Position numbers and translations under genes: made by a program. A stretch of DNA of 64,000 nt from positions 1 to 64,000 of the forward strand of contig JADFRG010000005.1 of assembly GCA_022561385.1 (NCBI GenBank). The letters run 5' to 3'. This stretch comes from Chloroflexota bacterium. GTDB lineage: Bacteria; Chloroflexota; Anaerolineae; Anaerolineales; E44-bin32. The notes under the pieces are model-generated. The model saw nothing but the letters and a program-made list of their open reading frames with translations, searched no databases and had not been told where the DNA came from. This document shows, one piece after another, positions 25,928-34,287 of the stretch. Positions within the stretch are counted from its first letter, which is position 1. Each line of letters starts with the position of its first letter.

Positions 25928-28699
25928 CTAGCTCTCGAGGGGCTTCATTTGTTCCCAGTTTAGGCCAGATTTTGCATCGGTCTTGAGTGGGACCTTCAGC
26001 TTGTAGGCACCCCGCATTACTTTCTGCACGACTTCGGCCGTCTTAGTCAGCTCCTTCGTCGGAACCTCAAATACCAACTCGTCGTGCACCTGAAGCAGCA
26101 TCTCGGCCTTTAATCCGGCCTCTTCCAGTGCATCCGGAAGGGCAATCATGGCGAGTTTGATAATGTCTGCGGCGCTGCCCTGAATAGGTGAATTGACAGC
26201 CTCTCGTTCTGCGCGGGCTCGCACCTGGGCCGTGCTGGGCGTGCCGTTCTTGGAGAGTTGTGGGAAGTAACGTCGGCGACCCAACAGGGTTTCCGTGTAG
26301 CCTTCTTCGGCGGCTTTCTTACGAACTCGATCAATGTAATTGCGAACGCCCGGGAAGCGCTCGAAATAGACCTGAACAAAGTCTTCCGCCTCCGCCAGCG
26401 TGAGATCGGTTGCGCGGGTCAGCCCAAAGGCACTCATGCCGTAGATCAAGCCGAAGTTGACTGCTTTTGCCTCTCGCCGCTGGTCTGCGGTCACCGACTC
26501 GAGCTCGATTCCGAAGACCGCCGCGGCCGTGGTGGCGTGTATGTCCTGATCTTCGTTGAAAGCCTTGATCATTGTTTCGTCATTTGCGACATGTGCTACG
26601 ACCCGGAGCTCGATCTGCGAATAATCAACGGCAAGCAGTCTGTGGCCGCGGGCAGCGACGAACGCGCGTCGAATCTGACGCCCCAGCTCTGTACGGATGG
26701 GAATGTTTTGCAGATTCGGATTGGAAGAGGCGATGCGGCCCGTGACGGCGCCGGTCTGGTTGTACGATGTGTGAACTCTGCCGGTCGCAGGGTTGACGCG
26801 TTCTCGAAGCGCATCGGTGTAGGTCGATTTGAGTTTCGCCATCTCGCGATGTTCAAGGACAAGCGCCACGGCCTCATGTTCTTCCTTCAGCGAATCGAGA
26901 ACGTCCGCGGCGGTGGAGAACTTACCGGCGGCGGTCCTTCGGGTGCCGTCTGGAGGCTTCAGTGCCAGCTCCTCGAAGAGTACGCCGGAGAGCTGCTGAG
27001 TCGAATTTACGTTGAATGGGTGGCCGACCATGTCATACAGCTCTGCTTCAATAACGCCCAATCGCTCCGTCAATTCGTCGGAAAGCCCGGCCAAAAATTC
27101 CGTATCCAGGACGATGCCAGCCATTTCCATGGCTGCCAATACGCGTACCAGTGGCATTTCCAGGTCTTCGAAGAGCGCCTGTTGCCCGCGTTCCCTTAAC
27201 TCCTTCTCCAGGATGGGGCGCAGCCTCAAACAGATCTCCGCGTCGGCCGCGGCGTAGGGGGCCGCGTCCGCGATCGGCACCTCGGCCATCGTCTTTTGAT
27301 TACGACCGCTGCCGATCAGCTGATCGATGGGAGTCATCTCAATTCCAAGTCGTACCCAGGCCAGAGACTTGAGCCCCAGGTTGCGGGAGGCAGGGAAGGC
27401 GAGCCACTCGGCCATCATCGTATCGAAGGCGAGGGGCTCCGCGGTCAGGCCATGACGGGCCAGGAGCGTGTAGTCGAACTTGAGGTTGTGTCCGACTTTT
27501 TCGATCTTTGGATCGGTCAGTGGCTTTTGCAGGGCCTGGACTACGACTTCAAGCTCAAGCTGCTGCGATCCGGACAGATCGGGCAGATGACCGACCGGCA
27601 GGTAATATCCCTGCCCGGGTTCAACTGCCAGTGAAATGCCTACGAGATCAGACTTTATCGCATCCGGGGCGGTGGTTTCGACGTCGAAGGCGATCACCTT
27701 GGATTTATTCAGGCGCTCCACCAACGCCTCGAGCGCCTCCGGAGTATCCACAATAATGGTTTCGGTCTCAGGTCCAACTTTGGCTTCGCTGACGTATCGC
27801 TCGCCACCCTCACCCGTCTGATTGGCCAGCCGATCCAGCAGGGTTCGGAACTCCAATTTTCGAAAGAGGGCCGCCACCCGATCGCGGTCATAACCCTCGG
27901 CGCGACAACTATCGAGATCGAAATCGATGGGCACATCTGTAACGATCTCGCCTAACTTGCGGCTTAATTCGGCATCCTCGCGACCCGCCTCCAGTTTGCT
28001 TGAGAAATGAGGCGGGATGTCTTCCAAATGTGCGTAGATGCCCTCCAGATCCTTGTAGTCCTGCAGCAGCGAAGTGGCCGTCTTTTCCCCGACACCTGCC
28101 ACTCCCGGAATGTTGTCGCTTTTGTCGCCCACCAGCGCCTTAAGATCCACGAGCTGGGATGGCTCAAGCTGGTATTTCTCCTTCACTTGCTTCGGGCCAT
28201 AGTCGATGGCGTCGGCCAGTTTCAGCCCGGCCAGCCGGATAACGACCTGATCATCCGCAAGCTGAAGCAGGTCTCGATCTCCCGTCAGTATGATGACCGG
28301 CATGCCATCCGCCCCCACGCGCTTGGCGACCGTGCCCAACACGTCGTCCGCCTCATAACCTTCGGCCTCCAGGATGGGGATACCGAAGGCCGCCACCACC
28401 TCTCGGATGCGCTTAATCTGCAGGCGGAGATCGTCCGGCATCTTTTCGCGGGTGCCCTTATATTCGGAAAAAATCTCGTCGCGAAAGGTTTTTCCGACGT
28501 CAAATGAGACGGCTAAATACTTCGGTGAATCCTGCTCCAAGAGGCGCAGGATCACCGAGGTAAAGCCGTAGGTACCGGCGGTCGGTTCTCCCGAAGTGGT
28601 CATCCAACGCCCGGGATCGCCGCCGCGTGTCAAAGCGAAATATGCTCGGTAAGCCAGAGCGTGGCCATCGACTAAATAGAGGCGATCCGTCTCCGTCAT
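25928..28699 (-). CDS. polA: DNA polymerase I
   Basis: The 923-residue polymerase fills gaps in repair and removes RNA primers. Residues ~1-300 form the 5'-3' exonuclease (YLVDGHALAYRAY, GDRDLLQLA, GDKSDNIPG). Residues ~320-510 form the 3'-5' exonuclease with the acidic residues intact (FDVETT, HNLKFDY, YAAADAE), so proofreading is probably active. The polymerase domain carries motif A DYSQIELR, motif B REAKAVNFGLIYG and motif C QVHDELVFEV. The start at 28699 lies in an ATGA overlap with the upstream lipoprotein gene; a longer frame runs to 28858 but is unsupported. Confidence 0.97.
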   Translation of the reverse strand: MTETDRLYLVDGHALAYRAYFALTRGGDPGRWMTTSGEPTAGTYGFTSVILRLLEQDSPKYLAVSFDVGKTFRDEIFSEYKGTREKMPDDLRLQIKRIREVVAAFGIPILEAEGYEADDVLGTVAKRVGADGMPVIILTGDRDLLQLADDQVVIRLAGLKLADAIDYGPKQVKEKYQLEPSQLVDLKALVGDKSDNIPGVAGVGEKTATSLLQDYKDLEGIYAHLEDIPPHFSSKLEAGREDAELSRKLGEIVTDVPIDFDLDSCRAEGYDRDRVAALFRKLEFRTLLDRLANQTGEGGERYVSEAKVGPETETIIVDTPEALEALVERLNKSKVIAFDVETTAPDAIKSDLVGISLAVEPGQGYYLPVGHLPDLSGSQQLELEVVVQALQKPLTDPKIEKVGHNLKFDYTLLARHGLTAEPLAFDTMMAEWLAFPASRNLGLKSLAWVRLGIEMTPIDQLIGSGRNQKTMAEVPIADAAPYAAADAEICLRLRPILEKELRERGQQALFEDLEMPLVRVLAAMEMAGIVLDTEFLAGLSDELTERLGVIEAELYDMVGHPFNVNSTQQLSGVLFEELALKPPDGTRRTAAGKFSTAADVLDSLKEEHEAVALVLEHREMAKLKSTYTDALRERVNPATGRVHTSYNQTGAVTGRIASSNPNLQNIPIRTELGRQIRRAFVAARGHRLLAVDYSQIELRVVAHVANDETMIKAFNEDQDIHATTAAAVFGIELESVTADQRREAKAVNFGLIYGMSAFGLTRATDLTLAEAEDFVQVYFERFPGVRNYIDRVRKKAAEEGYTETLLGRRRYFPQLSKNGTPSTAQVRARAEREAVNSPIQGSAADIIKLAMIALPDALEEAGLKAEMLLQVHDELVFEVPTKELTKTAEVVQKVMRGAYKLKVPLKTDAKSGLNWEQMKPLES

Positions 28700-29805
28700 C
28701 TGGGCGCGCCTATGATCCTGGGCGAAAGCCAGAACGCCCAATCCTGGAAAAAGGGGCCGTTCGATTGAACCGCCAGAATGAACTCGACCGAGCTGCCGGC
28801 CACAGACGACAAATCTACCTCGAGGATCCTGAATTCGTCGTCGTAAGTTTCGTCCCATTCTCTGAGCAGCCGCAGCGGCCCCTCGTTCTCTCGATAATTG
28901 AGCTGCATCGTCACATCACATGCGACGGCATTGAACAGGCAACCGATGACCGCATGGAATTCATCGCCCGGCTTGACCTCAAAGGCGGGGTATCGGCCGC
29001 TTATGACGCCGTTATTGATCCACTCCGGGTGGGTGAAAAGCGCGGGTTCGTTTTCGAGTCGGCCATCTTCCAGCTTGGGCGTACTGAGCACCAGGACGAA
29101 ACCTTGCGGGTCGGAATCGGTTCCCGGGCACGATAAGGCGCCCGCGCCGGAGAGCCAGGTGGCGTCGCAGTAATTCTCAACGAAGTCGTACACGACTTCA
29201 GGTATCTGGGCCCCCACAACGATCTGTACGAAGAATGGCTTCTCTCCGCCGTTGCCGAGTCCAAAAATCACTCCGTCGGCAGTTCTCAGCTTCCAATTTC
29301 CGCGATGGGTACCGTCTGCGCCGGGCGCCGTCAGGCTGAGCTTCACATCTACCGAGCTTCCGGGCGGGACTGCGCCCGGAAGCGGGGCCGAGGGTGGGCC
29401 CGCCATGATGTTGCCGTCCTGGAAGACGACGTCGTAGTCGGAGGTCCAGGTGCAGGTGCCCGCGTTTCGCAGCCGCCAGATCTTGTCGAAGGTGTCTCCA
29501 GCAGGAATGTTGGTATTGTCAGGAACGGTAACGTCCTGAACAAAATCTGCTTCGTTGGTGCAGTCCGGAGTAGGAGAATCGGTCGGCAGCAATTCAAGCG
29601 TCGCTGTGGCCGCCGGAGCCACGCCCGGGATTTCCGTGGCCTCCACTGCGGGCTGGGTGGCAGATACCAGGGTGAGCTGAGCAGAAACCGTCTCGGCGGC
29701 CGAGGTGGCCAGCCCATCTCCCTCCGTCTGCTGCTGCAGCCCCGGATAATTGCAAGCCACCAGCAGGGTGAGGAACAAAAGCGTGACGGGAGCTATTTTC
29801 GACAT
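28696..29805 (-). CDS. Lipoprotein with NBR1-type Ig-like domain
   Basis: The 369-residue protein has a lipoprotein signal (lipobox LLVAC near residue 18), then a Thr/Ala/Pro-rich linker. An Ig-like domain of the NBR1 type follows (about 75-185; DVTVPDNTNIPAGDTFDKIWRLRNAGTCTW in parts, and WKLRTADG). A second beta-rich region fills the C-terminus, with paired Cys (CDATWLSGAGALSC and IGCLFNAVACDV), perhaps a carbohydrate- or ligand-binding domain. It should be anchored outside the membrane. The start at 29805 was chosen for the signal peptide; an ATG at 29820 is also possible. It lies between miaB and polA in the same operon. Confidence 0.85.
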   Translation of the reverse strand: MSKIAPVTLLFLTLLVACNYPGLQQQTEGDGLATSAAETVSAQLTLVSATQPAVEATEIPGVAPAATATLELLPTDSPTPDCTNEADFVQDVTVPDNTNIPAGDTFDKIWRLRNAGTCTWTSDYDVVFQDGNIMAGPPSAPLPGAVPPGSSVDVKLSLTAPGADGTHRGNWKLRTADGVIFGLGNGGEKPFFVQIVVGAQIPEVVYDFVENYCDATWLSGAGALSCPGTDSDPQGFVLVLSTPKLEDGRLENEPALFTHPEWINNGVISGRYPAFEVKPGDEFHAVIGCLFNAVACDVTMQLNYRENEGPLRLLREWDETYDDEFRILEVDLSSVAGSSVEFILAVQSNGPFFQDWAFWLSPRIIGAPR

Positions 29806-29837
29806 TGGGATTGCGCCCATGAGCCGAATGGAGTTTC

Positions 29838-31196
29838 TCAATTCAAGACCGGAACTGGTACGAGGTCCTGCCTTTCGCCTTCGCTGACGAGCGTTCCGCG
29901 CAAGCTCCATGCGCCAGAATGCTCCACCTTGACACGTACCAGTTCGCCCCTGAGCTCAACGTCCGAATCAAAAAACACGAGCTTGTTTGTTTCAGTGCGG
30001 CCTACCCACTTTCCGCGGCGTTTCTTTTCCACAAGAACGCTGACCTCGCGACCGAGATATCCGACGTTAATTTCGGAGGAAATGTCTTCTTGGAGCTGCT
30101 CCAGCTCCTGGAATCGGCGCATCTTCTCGGCCTCCGGTACGTCGTCGGCCATGCGCCGCGAGGAGACGGTTTGAGGGCGAGGCGAATATCGCGCCAGATG
30201 GGCCACATCCAGCCTGAGCTCGCTCAGCAGGTCATATGTGCGCTGGTATTGGGCTCGGCTCTCGCCAGGAAATCCTACGATGATGTCGGTGGCGATCGAC
30301 CCGTTTGGAAGGCGCGCGCGTATTCGCTTTATCAATTTTCGATAGTCTTCAACGGAATAGCCTCGCTTCATTCGTCGGAGCACTTCGTCGTCACCGGATT
30401 GTGCCGGCACCTCAATATGGGGGCAGATCTTGTCGAGTTCCTGAACGACCGTAAGCAGCTCGTCGGTCATCCAATTTGGGTGGGAGGTTAGAAAGCGAAT
30501 ACGGAGAATATCGTCAATCTCGTTAACCGCACGCAGCAGATCGGCCAGACGAGGGCCATGCGGGACCTCCCTTCCATAGCGGTCTACGATCTGACCCAGC
30601 AGCGTCACCTCGCGGACGCCCTGCGAGGCAAGCGCGCGCACCTCGCCAACGATCTCTCCTAAACTTCGGCTTCGCTCCGCCCCTCTTCGAAAGGGAATGA
30701 TGCAAAAGGTGCAGGCATGGGAGCAGCCGTAAACGACGGGGACATGCGCGGAAATGAGCCGTCCTTGCTCGTGTGCTGGGAGATGGTAATCTCCGTCCAT
30801 CAGCGCGAATCGCTTAGACGTATCGCTTTTTTCGATGGCATGCGCCTCGGTCTGCATCAAGTGTTCGATGAGCGGGGCGGGATCGGAGGGGGGAGAAAAG
30901 ACGTCCACATAAGGGTACCGGCGCTTGAGCTCTGCGCTGCCCTTGACCCCTACCATGCAGCCCATCAAATTGAGGACCATATCTGGCCGCTGTTCTTTGA
31001 GGGGGCGCAGCGAGGTCAACCGTCCATGGGCACGATCCTCCGCGCTCTGACGCACGACGCAGGTATTGAGCACCACGACGTCCGCTTGTTCCGCCACCTG
31101 CGTAGGGAGATAGCCTAGTCGTTCGAGCTCTGATGCCACCCGCTGAGAATCGGCCACGTTCATCTGACAGCCGGCGGTCCATATGTGGTACAGCAT
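29838..31196 (-). CDS. miaB: tRNA-2-methylthio-N6-isopentenyladenosine methylthiotransferase
   Basis: The ~452-residue radical SAM enzyme adds a methylthio group to A37 of tRNAs that read UNN codons. The N-terminal UPF0004 domain has three cluster cysteines (TAGCQMN, NTCVVR, MGCMVG). The radical SAM domain has YGCSHACTFCIIP. A TRAM domain forms the C-terminus. An ATG at 31205 gives three more residues, but it overlaps a perfect TATAAT box; ATG 31196 lies 7 bases after that box, so the mRNA may be leaderless. It heads the miaB, lipoprotein, polA group. Confidence 0.93.
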   Translation of the reverse strand: MLYHIWTAGCQMNVADSQRVASELERLGYLPTQVAEQADVVVLNTCVVRQSAEDRAHGRLTSLRPLKEQRPDMVLNLMGCMVGVKGSAELKRRYPYVDVFSPPSDPAPLIEHLMQTEAHAIEKSDTSKRFALMDGDYHLPAHEQGRLISAHVPVVYGCSHACTFCIIPFRRGAERSRSLGEIVGEVRALASQGVREVTLLGQIVDRYGREVPHGPRLADLLRAVNEIDDILRIRFLTSHPNWMTDELLTVVQELDKICPHIEVPAQSGDDEVLRRMKRGYSVEDYRKLIKRIRARLPNGSIATDIIVGFPGESRAQYQRTYDLLSELRLDVAHLARYSPRPQTVSSRRMADDVPEAEKMRRFQELEQLQEDISSEINVGYLGREVSVLVEKKRRGKWVGRTETNKLVFFDSDVELRGELVRVKVEHSGAWSLRGTLVSEGERQDLVPVPVLN

Positions 31197-31203
31197 GCGC
31201 GAC

Positions 31204-31211
31204 ATTATACT
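31204..31211. promoter_or_regulatory. Overlapping divergent -10 elements between miaB and the esterase gene
   Basis: The bases ATTATACT read as TATAAT on the minus strand (31209-31204) and TATACT on the plus strand (31206-31211). The two start codons are only about 25-35 bases apart. One melted region could thus serve both directions. No consensus -35 was seen on either side. Confidence 0.55.
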
Positions 31212-31229
31212 GGAGCCACCTTGAGGCAC

Positions 31230-32135
31230 ATGCCAAAGCACCGTACGGGCTATTTATTGACCGCGGCTGTGCTGGTGGCCCTTTCGGCCGGCTGCGCCCA
31301 GCGGACGCCCATTCCAACTGCAGAACCGCCCATTCCCACCTCCACATCCGCTCCCACGGCTGACCCAACCCAGATAATCGCGACCCAGAAGGCCCCGACG
31401 GAAATAGTTATCGATAGGTGCGTGGAGACGGTCGGCTCCGTGCAGGCAGGCGCGTATCGCGGCATCGCCGTGGCGCAGGACATCCCCTACACCCTCTATC
31501 TACCGCCCTGCTACAACGCACAGGACCAGAATTATCCCACCCTGTATCTGCTGCACGGTTACCCTTACGACGAGGCGCACTGGCAGGAGCTGGGCGCGGT
31601 CGAGATTGCGGACGAACAAATTCAGAGCGGGGAGTGGCCTCCCATCATCATGGTTATGCCACTGCAGCCGGAGCCCTTATTTCGGGGCTCCGACGGCGGG
31701 CCGGGATCCTACGAATCGGAGCTGCTCGATGGTTTGATGCCGTTTATAGAGAAAAACTACCGCAGCGACCGGTCCGCAAGGGCCCTGGCAGGCATATCGC
31801 GGGGAGGCGTTTGGGCGCTCGAAATCGCATTTCGTAATCCGGATAGGTTTGGAACTGTGGCTGCGCTGAGCCCGGCACTGGCGGTCAACAGCGCCCGTCC
31901 CCCTTACGACCCCTTTGAAATCATCTCCAACTCGGATCGGTTCCCTCGAAACATTCTGCTGCTGGCAGGCGATGAGGATTGGGCGGCCGTAGAAACGAAG
32001 AAGCTGAGTCAGACCTTGAGCGAAGCTGGGGTAGAAAATAGGCTCCAAATTTCAGCCGGAAACCACTCCGATGAGACGTGGGCCGCCGTTCTGGCAGATG
32101 TGCTTCGTTTCCTTGCCCTGCGGGCAGGCTCCTAG
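31230..32135 (+). CDS. Secreted lipoprotein esterase (EstD/Fes-type alpha/beta hydrolase)
   Basis: The 301-residue protein has a lipoprotein signal (LLTAAVLVALSAGC) and a Pro/Thr linker. The hydrolase domain begins with IPYTLYLPPCYN and contains LYLLHGYP (oxyanion region), the nucleophile elbow GISRGG and a late His in SAGNHSDETW. It is expected outside the membrane and to hydrolyse esters such as siderophore or acyl esters; the substrate is open. The ATG at 31230 follows a TTGAGG site. A longer frame opens at 31185 but would overlap the miaB start. Confidence 0.88.
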   Translation: MPKHRTGYLLTAAVLVALSAGCAQRTPIPTAEPPIPTSTSAPTADPTQIIATQKAPTEIVIDRCVETVGSVQAGAYRGIAVAQDIPYTLYLPPCYNAQDQNYPTLYLLHGYPYDEAHWQELGAVEIADEQIQSGEWPPIIMVMPLQPEPLFRGSDGGPGSYESELLDGLMPFIEKNYRSDRSARALAGISRGGVWALEIAFRNPDRFGTVAALSPALAVNSARPPYDPFEIISNSDRFPRNILLLAGDEDWAAVETKKLSQTLSEAGVENRLQISAGNHSDETWAAVLADVLRFLALRAGS

Positions 32136-32184
32136 CGCCCCCAAAGCTTGTTTCGAGTACAATGGCCGCGCTGGGGGACCATGG

Positions 32185-32880
32185 ATGACGGAGGATGATC
32201 GTTCTGCGGCGGAAGTAATCGACGCATATCGGCGAAGGCGCGAACGCATGGTTCCGTTTATGCTGGGAGCGCTGGCGGTTGTGCTCTTGGTCGTGGGGGC
32301 ATTTTTAGTCGTCATCTGGTTTACGGGCGACAGTCCTCCCGGCCTCCCCGCATTTCTGCGCTCCGACACCGAAACGCCTGAGCCCAGCCGCACTCCACGG
32401 CCACCTACCGTCACACTAGAACCATCGCGGACGTCCGAGCCGTCGGATACGCCGCTCCCCGAAGGACCCCTAACCTATATCGTCGAAGAGGGCGATTCGC
32501 TGGACTCTATTGCCGAACAATTTGGGGTCACAATCGACCAGTTGATTGTGGCCAACAACCTGGTGGATCCGAATAATATCGGAGTCGGATCGCAGTTGAT
32601 CATCCCCGATCCAGACGCAGATCTCCCGACGGAAACGCCACTGCCGGAAACGCTGGTGCCGGGTTCGACGATCGAATACGTGGTTAAGTCGGGCGACAAT
32701 CTTCTAGCAATCGCCGAGCGCTTCAACAGTACGATCGAAGCCATTGCGGAGGCCAATGACGTGGATCCGGCGGATGTGCTCTTCGTAGGTCTGAGGCTGA
32801 TTATTCCGGTGAACATCGTCACCCCCGTGCCAACCGATACACCTAGTCCCTTCACCGCCACCCCAACCCGGCTACCCTAA
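32185..32880 (+). CDS. Membrane-anchored protein with two LysM domains
   Basis: The 231-residue protein has a cytosolic N-terminus, one transmembrane helix (about 25-50, MLGALAVVLLVVGAFLVVIW) and an external part. A Pro/Thr-rich linker leads to two LysM modules: YIVEEGDSLDSIAEQFGVT... and YVVKSGDNLLAIAERFNST..., each ending in LIIP. LysM domains bind N-acetylglucosamine polymers such as peptidoglycan. The tail is again Pro/Thr-rich. GGGGGA at 32173 supports the ATG at 32185. It lies 50 bases after the esterase and may share its transcript. Confidence 0.9.
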   Translation: MTEDDRSAAEVIDAYRRRRERMVPFMLGALAVVLLVVGAFLVVIWFTGDSPPGLPAFLRSDTETPEPSRTPRPPTVTLEPSRTSEPSDTPLPEGPLTYIVEEGDSLDSIAEQFGVTIDQLIVANNLVDPNNIGVGSQLIIPDPDADLPTETPLPETLVPGSTIEYVVKSGDNLLAIAERFNSTIEAIAEANDVDPADVLFVGLRLIIPVNIVTPVPTDTPSPFTATPTRLP

Positions 32881-32978
32881 CGCGTCCATTGGCCTACACA
32901 ACAGTCGGTAACTCGGTCCGGATGTTCGGCGCGAGCGCACGGAATTTGCTTCGCGCGATCCATATCCGACACGTTAGC

Positions 32979-34124
32979 CTAAGAGCGACCTTGGGCGACC
33001 TCGATGGCGGACAAGATTTCGGCCACCACCTCGGAATCTTGTTCCGTCTCCGAAGCGGCTCGCAGTGCTGCAACCTCTCCCAACTGGCCTAAGGCCCAGG
33101 CGGCGTGGGCGCGCGGGATGGGGTCGCCCCCTTCGGAAAGCAGCCTCACCAGACCCGGAACGCTCGAACGATCCTCCGAGTTGGCGGCGGCCAAGGCCGC
33201 GTTGCGCAGCAGTCCGGCATGTTTGGCCCGCTTTAGCGGGCTCTTGCTGAGATTGTCCCGATAAGCTTCCGGCGAGAGCTGAAGAAAATCCCGCGGGTGG
33301 AGCTCCTGGAGGTACGGTCGGGCCTGGAAAGCCAGATCCGTTGTGGGTTCGGCGAAGCGAATGTTCCAGGGACAGACCTGCTGGCAGATGTCGCAACCAA
33401 ATACCCACTCGCCAGTTGACGAGCGGAGTTCATCCGGAACGGCGCCCTTTAGCTCGATCGTGAGGTAGGAAATGCACCGGGTGGCGTCGAGCGTACGATC
33501 TGGAAGAATGCACTCCGTAGGGCAGGCCTCGATGCACAACGTACATTCCCCACAATGATCGGTTTTTATCGGCTCGTCTGGCACCAGCGGCAGGTCAAGC
33601 AGTAATTCTGCCAGGAAGAAGTAGGAGCCGTGTTGGGGGCTGATCAGGCAAGTGTTCTTGCCGATCCAACCCAGACCGGCCCGCTGTGCTAGCTCGCGCT
33701 CCATGAGCGGGCCGGTATCGGTGTAATAGCGGTTGTGGATCTTTCGACCGAGCCGGGCTTCTATGTTGAGGACCAGCTGCTTTAGCCGATCAATAAGCAC
33801 CTCGTGATAGTCGTCGCCCACCGCGTAGGCGGCCACCCCGCTGTGGGTGGGTTGCCGGGGGAGGTAATTCGCTGCCAGAACCAGGATCGACTGGCATTCT
33901 GGCAGGATTTCAATCGGGTTCGCCCGGCGATGCCGCGCCCGATCGGTGGCAAGGTAGGCCATCTCCCCATGGTGGCCCTTTTCGAGCCAATTCTCGTATA
34001 CCTCGAGGTGCGGAGGCGGTGCGGGCGAGGTGACACCCACCAGCGAGAATCCGAGCCGCCGTGCCTCGGCTTTAATGAACTCGGTTAACTGGTGAGGTTG
34101 CTCTTTATCGAACTCTTGGGCCAT
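32979..34124 (-). CDS. queG: Epoxyqueuosine reductase
   Basis: The 381-residue iron-sulfur and cobalamin enzyme catalyses the last step of queuosine formation in tRNA. The DUF1730 N-terminal domain (about 1-150; RYYTDTGPLMERELAQRAGLGWIGKN in part) holds the catalytic Asp in TDTGP. Two [4Fe-4S] motifs follow (CGECTLCIEACPTECI and CDICQQVCPWN). The C-terminal ~80 residues form HEAT-like repeats (ALAAANSEDRSSVPGLVRLL in part). It is encoded alone on this strand, between plus-strand genes. The other tgt-pathway gene, tgt, is at 54891. Confidence 0.96.
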   Translation of the reverse strand: MAQEFDKEQPHQLTEFIKAEARRLGFSLVGVTSPAPPPHLEVYENWLEKGHHGEMAYLATDRARHRRANPIEILPECQSILVLAANYLPRQPTHSGVAAYAVGDDYHEVLIDRLKQLVLNIEARLGRKIHNRYYTDTGPLMERELAQRAGLGWIGKNTCLISPQHGSYFFLAELLLDLPLVPDEPIKTDHCGECTLCIEACPTECILPDRTLDATRCISYLTIELKGAVPDELRSSTGEWVFGCDICQQVCPWNIRFAEPTTDLAFQARPYLQELHPRDFLQLSPEAYRDNLSKSPLKRAKHAGLLRNAALAAANSEDRSSVPGLVRLLSEGGDPIPRAHAAWALGQLGEVAALRAASETEQDSEVVAEILSAIEVAQGRS

Positions 34125-34287
34125 GTTCAGGAATTCGAGATAGCATACTCTAGCAGATACACGAAGGAAGTGTGCCTCCGTCTAACGGCTCTCTTAGGGT
34201 ATTGTGATGCGGCTCACGATAGAATTCACACTGGCGATCAGGCGACACTTCGTAGGAAAGGCAGCTTAAGGTAATCGGGCGAGCGAT

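Noticed and set aside
26258-27199. Long plus-strand frame inside polA
   Set aside because: An antisense shadow of the polymerase domain with no recognisable protein family.
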